A stretch of 64,000 nt of DNA from Trichostrongylus colubriformis (taxonomy: Eukaryota > Nematoda > Chromadorea > Rhabditida > Trichostrongylidae): positions 33,960,102 to 34,024,101 of the forward strand of contig OZ022261.1 of NCBI GenBank assembly GCA_963978905.1, in the 5' to 3' direction. How positions within the stretch are numbered: position 1 is the stretch's first letter; each line of letters begins with the position of its first letter. A model generated the notes under the pieces. That model was not told the DNA's origin. It worked only from the letters and a program-made list of their open reading frames with translations, and did not search any database. Below, piece after piece: positions 23,301 through 33,171 of this stretch. A program made the position numbers and the translations under genes.

Positions 23301-26300
23301 TTCTCCACACATTACTTTTGTATTGGGATGTTCGTTCACAGAGAAGTCTTCCCAATTCTTATTCTCTTTACCTGGCGGTGAATACTTCCTTACAATGTTA
23401 CCCTTCAGAATATGTCCAGCAGGCACCAGAAATTATTCGTGAGTTGGTTACACGAAAAACACTTCCGCCGGGGTCACAGGCAGCTGACATCTACTCACTC
23501 GGAATGGTTATCTATCAGATTTTGTACCGAGTTCATCCATTCCATGAGCGAGGAAAGAGCATCGCAAGTGAGTTCAAATGAGTGGCTTGAACGCCTGCTT
23601 TCACTTCCCTTTTTGAAGAACTCATGGAAATGATTTCGATGTCAAACGAAGACGATCAACTCATACGTCCAACGTTTCCATCATCCCAAGGCAGTGAGAG
23701 TTACAATTTACAGGTTGGCACATTTTTCTTCTTCTTCTTCTAAGATCGATAGTGAAGTTCAAGATATATGCTGTTTTTAATTTTCGACCGTAGTTGAATA
23801 TCTTCGAATCAAATGCTCTAAAAAGTAAAATTTGCCTGTCATAAAGAGTCTAGCCACCGGGTGTGTACCCTTACATCAGGATGCCATACGACGACGAGTG
23901 GTCTGCGACACAGTGTGTGCGAGCTATGCGCGTCGCGGTTGTTGAATCTCAGAACGATTACAACGTGATGCTAGGGGTGCGATACGCAGGTGACTTGTTC
24001 ACTTCTAATCGCTTCGGGACCCAACAACATGGCACCTTTAGCTCGTCCGCATTGATTCGTCTGCGACATGCCGCAGTGCGGCATCCTGACGTAAGGGTAC
24101 ACACATTAGCCACCAAGCCTCGGTATGATGATGATATATGTATGTTCACGAGGTGACGAAGAAAATTTTTAACAGCACAGGTTGCATTTTCCTCCTTGAT
24201 GAGAGATTAGGATTTGATTAACGTTGGTTCTGTTGAAGAAAGAATAATAAAGTAGACCAAAATGTGCGAAGAAATCTGTAGAGTAAGCCATTATGCTGTT
24301 TCCAGTCCTGCCTAAGACAAAATTTTTGATTGGATAGGTGGAGGCAGCAACAATCGTATTTCAGCTTCTTTCTTGCCTTGAGGCGTGTTGGCTTGAGCTT
24401 CCCGAAATGCGACCAAACATCAAAAAGGTCAAAGCCATGGTAAATGCCAATTTACGCTCCACGTAAGATTATTCTATCAAGAAGGCTTTCAATTCTATGT
24501 TTCATTTTCTTAATTATTTGCATTAAGCGGAAAAGGTTCGCTTGTTGATCAGATGATGAAGATGATGGAAGATTACACAAGCAACCTCGAGAATATGGTT
24601 CGAGATCGTACGGCACTTCTCGAAGAGGCACAGAAACAGGCTGACCGATTACTGAACAGCATGCTACCCAAGTGAGGATCATTTCGTTACTGACAAGTGA
24701 TATTCTTCGTAATACCAGACACTTCCCATTTCAATAACGGGGTGTACCAATTATTCATGACGCATGCCTTGCTGTTTGACAGTGAGGTGGTGCGCACATA
24801 CGCTTCAAGAAATCTACACAGCAGTTTGAGTTCTTCGGTTACCCATATATTTACGTTGCACATACGGCCACATACAAACGCCCACGCGAAAAAAAACGAA
24901 GATCCGATACAGCCTCTTCAAAGTAGGTCTGACAAGTTTGAGCGTCCTGGGAGGCGGGGAAGCCAAGGGTCAAGAGGCGACGATCATGTGACCAGTGACG
25001 CAGAGTGGAAAACAGGTCAACACTGGGCGCGAAAAATTGAAATGCTCTGTTCTCGCCAACAGCTAATCAAATGTTGCTCGGCGGTGTTCAAAAAAAAGCT
25101 GCTGTTTATCCAGCTTCTTGATTCTGCCATTAGGTAAATTGACAGATTGTGGGACAATCAATTAATGTGAGGGTAGGGGTGCTCAGCAGTTAACAGTGAG
25201 AAAAGAACTAAAAAACGCCGAAAATACCAAAAAAATAAAAATATAAAGTTCTTTATCACGCCTTCTTGTAGCGTCTCGCTGCATCACCAGCCCGTGGGGT
25301 AGATGCACACGGGCGAGGGGCTAGTCAGTCAGTTGTCCCGCCCTAAAAGCAACCCCCCCCCCCCCGGGGGAATGCGTGGCTGCGCTACCCGCGACTTTGA
25401 GTTATAGCATCCAAGTCTGCGCATAAGAAGGTGTGGAATTACTGGTTCCCAACTGTGGAAATAACTGGAAGTGTCTTAAACATAGATCAAGTGACAAGTT
25501 TTTTGCAATACTTTACAATTCAGGAGCGTCGCCGAGGACCTCAAAGTTGGAAAACCTGTGTTACCTCAACTGTATTCCTGCGCCACAGTACTATTTTCCG
25601 ATATTCGAGGTAACCATTTTCTGTTGTGCGGTGACTACGATCACAGATGAAAACTAGTGCACTGGCTTATACAATTTTTCTGTTAGCTCCATCATCGATT
25701 CGCACTTAGTGATACATCTTCGTTCCACTTACGAAACCTCTGTATCGAACCGAAACGTGGCCAAATTCTTAAATCGACGAAGCTACCGCGTAACTATGCC
25801 ATTTCATGGCAGGATGCATCTCTTACTGCATATTTTTGTACACGAATTTATTCCACTGCGCAATTCTCCGAAAAGTCTTCTATGGACTGGGGCAGATTAA
25901 ATATTACAAGAAGCTCAGAGTTTATCTCACTACGCTTCGTGCCACTTCGTTGTTACCTAAAGATAACTTTTGTCTCTTGCATTACTGATATTTTCAGGCT
26001 TCACCAGGATATCATCAACCTCTACTCCTTTACAAATTGTGACGTTCCTCAATGACATGTTTTCCGGATTTGATGCAATCATTGCCAAACATGACGCTTA
26101 CAAGGTAAACTGAAACTCTTAAAATGACGGATACCAAGGAACCTTTCAGAAAGTTTCCCAAGATCTCTTTCGATTGTTCAGCTTGGATTCTACTTATCGA
26201 ACGATCTTTAAAATGTTGCAATGATTTTTTGGTTGACAAGACAGGAATGAGTACAGTAATGCTTCTTATGCCCACTTTTTGGCTGCTCTCTTTCCCATGA

Positions 26301-29300
26301 ATTTAATCCTTCGTACTTGTAGAGGAAGTATCCGCATATCATTTCTACTTAGTGCTCCTTGCGCAACTTCCGAATTGAAATGGCTTTCCAGGTGGAGACG
26401 ATTGGAGACGCGTATATGATTGTATCCGGTGTTCCGACTGAAAACGGTAACAGTCACGTACAACATATAGCCGATATTGCGTTGAAGATGAGATCGGTAT
26501 GATGACCAGACCATGCTGACCTGTACTGACGACTTCATTTTTCAGTTTGTCGCTAACTTCAAATTACAACATCGTCCTGATGAGGTGATGATGGTTCGCA
26601 TAGGATTCCACAGCGGCAGTGTGGCAGCCGGAGTTGTCGGTTTGGCAGCTCCGAGGTGAACTCCAAATTCCACTTATGCTCTAGAATATGATAAAATTCA
26701 GGCCAAATGCGCTACTATTATTCAGATACTGCTTATTCGGCGACACTGTCAATATGGCATCACGAATGGAAAGCACTGGTGTTGCCAACAAGATTCAGGT
26801 AAACGTAGGTTCTGTTGCCACTGCTGCTTGGCCACCCTTCTCAGCAACTTCGAGCGTCGTGGATCTATCGCCCCACACGCTGCCAAGTGAATGGCAATCG
26901 CTTGAGAGCGGTGATAGTAGTATCACCCGTATACTCTTCGTCCCGTTGCTCATATGTAGAGAGTTTCGTCAGCAACGTCCTCATTCTCCCCTGTCGCGAA
27001 CCAGGGTAGTCCAGTGAACCTTTCTGGCTCCAGGGAGAAGTAGCCTCTCGTTTTCTTCGCACAGAGCTTTCGCGAAGAGTTTGACTAACGGGTCGGCGGT
27101 CGCCCAGGTGTTCGTTTGACGTCCCACGGAAGTCGGTATGCGCTTTGGTTCAGCAGTATCGCATGCATCTGGCTCATCTAGCCTTCGATTCCATGGCAAA
27201 TACGGCGCCGTTCCTGATCTCCGATGGAGTTCGAGACTCCGGATTTTGCTCTGCGCTTACTTGTATCGGGGTCTCCGGATTTTGCTCTGCGCTTACTTGT
27301 ATCGGGGTACTCCAAACAGCGTCCTTTCGATATGCGTTTGATGACGCCGACCGCATGCTTTCCTGCTTACGCAGAGTCCAAGTTTCTGATGCATATGTCA
27401 GGGCAGGAAAGACAGTGAAATCGAGGAAATGGGCACAGAGCTGGATGCTATTCGTCTTCCTCACTACTCCATCGATGGTCTTGAAGGCTCCAGGCCACTC
27501 TTTCCCTCGTGCTAAGCTGTGGTGTCAAGTCGTTCATCGTTTTAACCTCCCGACCTAGGTGCACATAGCTGGAGCATTGAGTGATGTTCGTTCGTTTGAG
27601 CGTTAATGGAGCATCAAGTACTGGTCCGTTTCTCATGAGGATCGTCTTCGTTAGGCTCAGCTGTAACCGATTTTTCCACACACGCTGTCGAAATCGCTAG
27701 CATTCGCTTAGCTCGCTGGATTGTCGATGTTAGGAGTACGAGCGGAAATGATGTAGATGCCAGCCGTCGACCTTCACTCCCATGCCTTCCCACTCCAGTG
27801 TGACATTCAAGAGTGGCGCCGAAAAGTTTAGGCGAAATGGTGCCGCCTTGTTGAACACCTCTGTTCACGTTGATGGTGATCTCCTTGTGAAATGGTGAAA
27901 TTCTGGTCGTGAAGTTGCTATAGAGCCTACAACGTTTTCTTATGTACTGAGCAGGTACACCCTGCTTTTCTGGAGTATCGATAACCGCTTCTGTATCAAC
28001 GGAGTCGAAGGCTTTCTTTAAAACGATGAGTGTCAGACACAACCTCGCGACACTTCAATGAGCCTAGTGACCGTGTGAATGTGATCGATTGTACTGAACC
28101 CTCCCAAGAATCTGCTTACTCGCATGGTTGTCTTTCATCTGAAAATCTGCCAGTCCTATCAAAGGTGACTCGAGTTCAGAACTTGTAGACTAAAAATGAC
28201 ACGCATATTGGACGATAATTGCCAATGTCGTGTGGATCTCCATCCTTCCACTGTAACACAGTCCTACTGGTTTTCCATGATATTGGTGTCTTGCATTCCG
28301 AAGGTAACGTGTGAAGAGTCAGGCCAGAGTTCTGACGATAACTGGCGATAGATTCTTCAGGTGTTCCGGTCCGATCCTTTCGGGACCCGGTGTGTACCAT
28401 TCTCCACTGAAGAAATGTGTGTAGGACATCGCAAGAAAGAACTGGAGGAACGACACATCCATCCTGCTTCAGATTGCCTCTAAGCAGATGGACATGGCTG
28501 TCGAAGAGATCCGAGTAGAAGTCGTAATAAGTTTCTCCACTGCTTTTCGGGAAGCACTGACTGTACCGTCCGGACGCTTGAGACCGGCCATTTCGGTCCT
28601 ACAACTGGCGAAGCCTCGGCGGGCCTTGCGGAAGCCCCTGCTGCTCTTCTTCCCTTGAAATCTTCTTCTAGCGCCTCCCTGCACTGTTTCATCCGCAAGT
28701 TCAGACGTCAGCTGATAAACACCTGCAGTTTCGTGCGGCTCCACGCTGGTGCATCAGCTTTAGGGTTCCCGAAGAGAGACGTCTCTTCATCAAATTCTCT
28801 GCCCCACTGGCGCTATAGTGATGATGTTCAAGGAGCCGGTTGTACACATCATCGATGTTTTCGCTAGCGGAATCCTCCCATACACCTGCGAGAGGAGCGA
28901 AGTGGTCCCAGTTGGTGACTTTCTTGGATCTTCGCTTCTTGAATCTCGCCGCTCTTTCTCGACATATTGAAAAGAGGAATCTTGCGCGGATTAGTGGATG
29001 GTCTGATGCCTTATAGAACTTCGGAGCAATAGCGACAACGGTCAAGCATAACCTTCGATTGAGGATGGCGGATCGCTCTCGTTATGGAATTCTCCACCGT
29101 GTGACCCTCTAGTCCATCGTATACGAGGAGGCTTCTAGAACTGTGAGTTATCATGGAAGGAATCGATTGTCATAATGAATTTAGACAGCCTTTCACCCTG
29201 CTCATTCCATTCCGCTCTGTAAGTCCCGACGTGAAGTCCGTTACTCGTTCTTCTGAGACCGATCTTGGCGTCAAAATCGCCGACGGTAAATTTGGAGAAG

Positions 29301-31304
29301 GTATGATTTTCCTCAGAGGACTTCTCCAATTCCACATAAAATGCTTCGAGTTCGTCCTCTTCACAGCTTGATATTGATGCGTAGGTGACGAAGAGGGTCA
29401 GAGCCGGAACTGAACCACATCTTTTCAATCGCAAACGTCCTATTCGGGCTGTCATATTACGTACGAATCGATGTCCATGGCCAAGTGCGTATCCACGAGA
29501 ACGCTAACACCCCCCAATACCTCCTCTCAACAACTCTTTTCCACTCTTGCTTACGGCGTGTCTTTCTCTTCGAGAAAGAAGCGATGCCTTCTTATTTCGG
29601 TCATTCCGATGACGTCGTACTTGGACTTCTTGGCTTATCTTCAATACTTGCTCTCGATGGCAAGGGTTCGTGCGTTGAAAGCACAAATCGTCATCTTAGT
29701 CCTTCTCGATTTCGGTAGCCTGTCATAGCACTGAGATTGCCGCAGCCTCTCCCGAGCGGTCCTACCAAATGCTGCTGTATCGGGGAGCTACCTCAGGCTC
29801 ACGGAAATGAGCCTATCCTTACTGCTGTTTACGGTAAGATGAAGACTCACGGGTGGCTTGCTAGGCTCTGTCAGGGAGGCTTGATATACTTTGGGTAGTT
29901 AGCCAGGCTGCCCCAATGTAACTCGGGGCTTATTCATAGGAGGCGACCCCAAACCGCCTCCCATGTACTTCCCAGCCGTTAGAATGCAGGCTCTTGGCTG
30001 GACCGAATGCAGGGTGCCAACTGCGCCATGGTGAACGCCTCCACACGTATGCAAGAAACGTCTGCCTGGATACGGAGGCCACCATCAGTCCATACAGAGG
30101 AAACGGGTCCATCCCGTGAATCCACCTGCGTCTCAGAGCGAGTACATGGTCACTTTTGATCTTGTCCGCGATTGGCTCCCTATCCGCCAACCGGGGTTGC
30201 GCCACGTAGTCTTGCCATCCAATGGCATCAGATCCCAGCGAGAGAATCGATGAAGAAGGTCCGTGTGGTGGAGTGGTAGGGGTAGCGTGTAACAAATACG
30301 AAATTTGTTTTTGATTATGAAAGTAGAGGTGCTCAACGGTAGGTTAAATAATAATAAAATAATAATAATAAATAGTACAGATAATTAAAAATAGTACTGA
30401 GGTTTGAAACCCGAGAAATAAGGCCTCCTTCCGACAGTTCTCCACCGTGTATCTCCACGTACTACTCGCCTGTCGGAATCCACAAAAAATCACAAACCAG
30501 TTAGTCTAGGGACGTTGAGACACGGTCCATACCTTTAACTCGTGATGTGACAATCGACAGAATTATCTTTTACTGGTCAGGGTGTTGTCCATACCATATT
30601 GCATCGCATTTAAGGACAGATTGGATACAGTCCATTTTCCGAAGCCTGGCAGGGCGAGGCCTACGGACTTGGATGAAAGTGTATCGATCTCTCTCACCCC
30701 GCCACACACTCTCGCTTTCGCCACGTACTCTCTCACCCAAGTCCGTAGGGCCACGCCCTGCCAGGGGTCGGGATATGGCCTGTAGCCTCTCTCAATCATG
30801 TCATCCACCGTTATAGCCAAGCTATGTCATCATTTTTGCTGTACCTCTCTATAAAGTATCTTCAACCGTAATGCAAGTGAGGCCCTGTTGCCCGTTCAAA
30901 ACCAGCACAAATGGCAATTTCGGTCTTGAATATGATAGGAAATTGTTCGAAGCAACTCTGGAATGCAACACGGTCCAATCTACAAAGGAGTTCCCTACAC
31001 AGAACCGTCTCTCAACACTTTCACAGCTTAGGGATTCAGAATTTGAGTGGCTCACATCTAGGCTTTCGGAATCTGACATTACTATCTTGGACGCAATCAC
31101 TTCAAGTTCCCTTTCAGATATCTGAGCAAGCTCACAATCTCCTCCATTGCTTCTACCCGGAATTCGTTATGGTTGAACGAGGGAAAATCGAAGTGAAGGT
31201 GAGGTGCAGAACCATTTTGAAAACAGCGTTTTTACTCTGATCATTTTCAGGGAAAAGGTGAATGTACTACATTTTTCCTCGAAGATAAGAGACATGTGCG
31301 ATGA
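8311..31304 (+). CDS. gcy: Receptor-type guanylyl cyclase, 25 exons, start codon not found
   Basis: Membrane receptor that converts GTP to cGMP, in nematodes mostly in sensory neurons. Exons by eye: 8311-8529, 8686-8792, 10857-11038, 12630-12804, 14055-14170, 15316-15477, 16668-16815, 17794-17954, 18538-18716, 18778-18853, 20190-20372, 20446-20553, 22282-22353, 22441-22639, 23409-23567, 23619-23713, 24365-24462, 24528-24671, 25524-25609, 25998-26104, 26392-26496, 26546-26655, 26726-26798, 31118-31198, 31251-31304 (TGA). All boundaries are GT-AG and every junction keeps phase, giving about 1065 residues, close to the family's usual 1100. Exon 1 encodes a hydrophobic stretch ([10 protein letters not shown]) that looks like a signal peptide, so the initiator ATG should lie in an unidentified upstream exon. 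An in-frame ATG at 8381 would lose that signal. Introns are full of repeats. It could be orthologous to a particular Caenorhabditis gcy, but I cannot assign which. Confidence 0.94.
8992..9169. repeat. About 175-bp MITE, copy 2 (gcy intron 2)
   Basis: It runs from TAGGCTGCGGTCATG to AGTATAACCGCGGCCC, and shares the ACGCAAGCAACGAGG interior with the copy at 1268. Confidence 0.72.
9900..10575. mobile_element. Mariner-derived foldback element, copy 2 (gcy intron 2)
   Basis: It has the same two-arm structure as 4621-5291, with ends TAGGTAGTCTAAAAAG and AGACTATCCAA. It lies between gcy exons 2 and 3. Arms carry [18 protein letters not shown] in both orientations. Confidence 0.8.
11905..12272 (+). 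repeat. 375-bp dispersed repeat, copy 2 (gcy intron 3)
   Basis: It contains GTTCAGCAGTGTAACAGTAG and ends CTCCCGAAGCCTTTA, so it spans the same extent as the copy at 2745. Confidence 0.65.
13063..13497. repeat. 435-bp near-perfect palindrome, copy 1 (gcy intron 4)
   Basis: The ends are CTTAAAGGAATCGTCCACGG and its complement, and arms of about 200 bp each pair almost without mismatch around a small centre near 13280. The mirror-image frames on both strands are artefacts of the symmetry. It codes for nothing recognisable, and a foldback MITE is the likely class. Confidence 0.88.
14325..15125. repeat. Element with about 100-bp inverted ends in gcy intron 5
   Basis: The left end (CAAGTTTCCGATCCGGCGCT at about 14385, GTCGACTACTCTTCC) is repeated inverted at about 15000-15060 (GGAAGAGTAGTCGAGGCTCA). 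It contains G-rich runs near 14740-14780. A similar G-rich piece recurs at about 50960-51030. Confidence 0.55.
15622..15796. repeat. About 175-bp MITE, copy 3 (gcy intron 6)
   Basis: It runs from AGACCGCATTCACTTTACCC to GCAAAGTATGACCGCGGCCT, with GCAGCCACGCCCTGCCGC inside. Confidence 0.72.
16100..16290. repeat. Short foldback in gcy intron 6
   Basis: CGCATGCGTCGTCGTGCTCA near 16128 is mirrored, inverted, by GCGCGCGACGACAAATGCGA near 16242. No coding content was seen. Confidence 0.5.
16881..17040. repeat. 160-bp palindromic repeat (gcy intron 7)
   Basis: The outer arms TACAGTCCATTTCCCGAAGC and CTGGCAGGGCGAGGCC pair with the right end. The core carries CTACGGACTTGG and CCACACACTCTC. It is nearly identical to 30626-30785. 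Confidence 0.8.
18080..18440 (+). repeat. 375-bp dispersed repeat, copy 3 (gcy intron 8)
   Basis: It starts GTCATCAGCAGTGTAACAGT, then CGGAAAAGAATGAAATAA. Its 3' end (TTTTCTCCTTACGTCTGGCG) is of a second type shared with the copy at 23010. Confidence 0.6.
19122..19790. mobile_element. Mariner-derived foldback element, copy 3 (gcy intron 10)
   Basis: It begins ACTGGGTAGTCAAAAAAT and ends abruptly at GACTTTTTAG without the last terminal bases. The right arm keeps [20 protein letters not shown]. It is inserted between gcy exons 10 and 11. Confidence 0.8.
20903..21450 (-). mobile_element. Short mariner-like element, copy 1 (gcy intron 12)
   Basis: The ends GATTGTCCGGAAAGTAATGA and its partner at 21421-21449 (GTTACATTCCGGACAGCC) form inverted repeats of about 28 bp beside TA. 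The body carries a decayed mariner N-terminal helix-turn-helix ([15 protein letters not shown]) on the - strand. It is about 547 bp and nearly the same size and structure as 58261-58802, but inverted. Confidence 0.78.
22087..22254. repeat. 160-bp palindromic repeat, variant arms (gcy intron 12)
   Basis: The core (GTGTATC, CCACACACTCTC) is shared with 16881-17040, but the outer arms are different (CTCCATTTCGGAGCGCCTGA) and still match each other. Confidence 0.78.
23010..23390 (+). repeat. 375-bp dispersed repeat, copy 4 (gcy intron 14)
   Basis: It starts ATGAAAGTCGAGGTGATCAA and contains AGCCAGCCGCAAACGTTGTC. The 3' end TTACCTGGCGGTGAATAC stops just before the acceptor of gcy exon 15. Confidence 0.6.
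25170..25390 (+). repeat. 375-bp dispersed repeat, copy 5, shortened (gcy intron 18)
   Basis: It contains GGGGTGCTCAGCAGTTAACA and then GTGAGAAAAGAAC, and ends near a run of 13 C followed by 5 G (25353-25370). Confidence 0.55.
26981..30295 (-). mobile_element. Decayed RTE-type non-LTR retrotransposon, antisense in the last large gcy intron
   Basis: Reading down the - strand from about 29720: an AP-endonuclease part ([68 protein letters not shown]); a linker with [14 protein letters not shown] at about 28200; the reverse-transcriptase part [44 protein letters not shown] at about 27800-28040; then a C-terminal part with [14 protein letters not shown] and [16 protein letters not shown]. Stops and frameshifts are frequent, and the catalytic FADD segment is deleted near 27740. 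A 5' region (29930-30295) belongs to the same element by position and orientation. Each piece matches the RTE domain order, so this is one dead copy. Confidence 0.88.
27241..27312. repeat. 36-bp tandem duplication inside the LINE
   Basis: GGATTTTGCTCTGCGCTTAC begins at 27241 and again at 27277, a period of 36 bp. On the - strand this is a 12-codon in-frame duplication ([12 protein letters not shown] twice) within the dead reverse-transcriptase frame. Confidence 0.85.
30313..30420 (+). repeat. Fragment of the 375-bp repeat with an AAT microsatellite
   Basis: ATGAAAGTAGAGGTGCTCAA and then CGG are followed directly by a TAA/AAT-rich microsatellite (30340-30380). It abuts the 5' end of the antisense LINE. 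Confidence 0.5.
30626..30785. repeat. 160-bp palindromic repeat (gcy intron 23)
   Basis: This copy has the same length as and nearly the same sequence as 16881-17040. It lies 5' of the antisense LINE, inside the last large gcy intron. Confidence 0.8.
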
Positions 31305-33171
31305 GAGAATTAGCTCCGAATTGAAGTCTGTGCATAAAAGGAGGTCCAACATTCCTCTATGATTCTCTTATTCATTTAATAGTCTTTTTAAACTCACCTA
31401 GCTTCTTTCAAATCCATTTTATTGCTGTGTCATGTAGTTCCACTCGTCTAGAACTCCTAGTGTTTAGTTCTTCGATTAACAGTTCCCTCTACGTTTGTCA
31501 TGCTGCTTCTGTAAGGCTATACCTTAAATTGGTTCGATTGCCGAGTGAATGTAGTTACCTATTGTTTTGGCTGCTTGACTCAATATAACTTCAGAGTAAT
31601 CATGACCAGTAGAATACTAATAGTAGTCGAATACGTTGCTAATCCTGCAACTGATTGCTATGAAGACGTGATAAATACTCTATTGCTTGGCTCCGTATAT
31701 GTCGAACTTCTCAAGATCCCAACCTCTCCCATTGCTCAGAAATTCAGATACCTCGGAAAACTACACAGGGCGGCACAGGAACGGAACCTGATACATGTCA
31801 GAAATTTACCAAGTCCAAAGTCACTTTCCATAGATTTCTGTGGTCATTCTCTGGGCTGAAGACCGTCTCTTCCTCTGTGAGAGTGTTAACCGCCGGTGTC
31901 AAAAAAGGAAAGTACAAGAACTTCTTCCTAGACTTGCTTCTTGAATCTCCATATATTGCACTCAGTGCTAAACAATACTAGTTTAGGAGGGTGAGTGGCT
32001 CAAAAGATCCCCGAGAAAAATTGGCGCCATTACCGGGGCAGGAGCAACTATCTCGGGAACTTGTCAGGAAATCTCAACACATAAGATGGTAAAAGCTCTC
32101 ACTCGACCGCTAGCTGAAATAAGTGAGACCAGTTTGGAATCGTTTGTGAATTATCGGTAGTATGTTCACAAAAGGGTTTCTTGAGGCAAGCGGGTTGGTG
32201 GAGAGGGAAGGGGGGGGGGAGGCGAGGGTATCGCATTGATTGTAGTGAATCATTTATTCAAAGTGTTCGGAATGTAACTGCCCCCTCTGTGTTATCGTTT
32301 TGCCCTGAGACAATCAGACAATGAATAAAATACTCTTCTGGCAGTATGATTTCCCTACTCAAGCCATAAAGATAAAAAATCTGGTACCCTCATATTGCGG
32401 GATCCCGCAGCACTGCACACCCAAACCAATCAAGCTGTCCATGTCTGCGGGGTAAGCAAAATGGTACCAGAAGTCTGTAAGGACCAAAGCACCAACTTGT
32501 ACAACGACTGACCCCGAACGTTATTGTATGTAGGGCAAACGGCACTCACCTATCACCCATGATTCAGAATGGAAATAGAGTGCGCGGCGCATTCCAACAA
32601 CGGCTTGATCGACGGCAAGTATTCCATCCTATATCAATCAGCCCTAAGTCGTCACATTCGTGGGTCAGGGTCCTATAAACTGGCATAAATTTGCAGAATT
32701 TCTTCGGGGAGCCCGAGAAGACTTCAGTGAGCGCTGCGACTTTGCGCCCTTCTAGCTGAAACTGGTAGTCTACATTCTCTCTGCTATCGCTTATCTCCCT
32801 TATCCAGCTCTCTCGTATAGCGTCAATGGTCTTACATCTATTTTGATTTCCTTGGCTGTGCTGCTAATCCTACAACTTTTGTGTTTACTCGAGTTTATCA
32901 CCAGATTTCTGTGTGCCGTGCTTAACGGGACACTGCAGTTGTGGTCATATTGTTTTTCGTTCATTCCTATTGTTAGCAGGAACCGTTAGCTGGAATCTTG
33001 CTTAGATCTACAAAAACTATTTTTTCTAGTTAATAGCGAGAACTGAGAAGCTAGTTTGCTGTCTTATTATCCTGCATCCAAAAGTGCTTCCTGTTCGCGA
33101 TATGGGATTTACTAGATCGTACAATAGGTTCTTTAACGTCGCATACTGACGTTGAGAAGGAGTGGACCGGT
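31305..33171. other. gcy 3' flank, no gene seen
   Basis: This follows the gcy stop codon. No AATAAA was found immediately downstream. An open frame at 31545-31859 has no supporting splice sites. A G-rich tract lies at about 32205-32228. Confidence 0.5.

Larger units (their letters stand above)
18778..24462 (+). other. gcy: gcy juxtamembrane and kinase-homology (pseudokinase) domain (exons 10-17)
   Basis: Exon 10 gives the juxtamembrane motif [18 protein letters not shown] typical of receptor cyclases. Exon 11 adds a Ser/Gly-rich stretch ([14 protein letters not shown]), a site type often phosphorylated in this family, and then the VRIAVKRFQ lysine strand. The HRD catalytic loop is replaced by [14 protein letters not shown] and DFG by NFG, so phosphotransfer is not expected. 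QQAPEIIRE and [13 protein letters not shown] correspond to the APE and kinase subdomain IX regions, and [14 protein letters not shown] closes the domain. In this family the pseudokinase represses or tunes the cyclase. Exon 17 has two in-frame acceptors, 24338 and 24365. The second gives the canonical [13 protein letters not shown] junction and was preferred. Confidence 0.92.
24528..31304 (+). other. gcy: gcy linker helix and class III cyclase catalytic domain (exons 18-25)
   Basis: Exon 18 encodes the dimerisation helix ([20 protein letters not shown], then [11 protein letters not shown]). Catalytic features are complete: first metal aspartate in [10 protein letters not shown], second metal aspartate and guanine-selecting glutamate in [15 protein letters not shown], guanine-selecting cysteine in [17 protein letters not shown], and the transition-state asparagine and arginine in NMASRMES. 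An active guanylyl cyclase is therefore predicted. The last two exons (31118-31198, 31251-31304) finish with [13 protein letters not shown] and a short basic tail, without the long C-terminal extension some family members carry. They are separated from exon 23 by a 4.3 kb intron that contains an antisense LINE. Confidence 0.93.
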
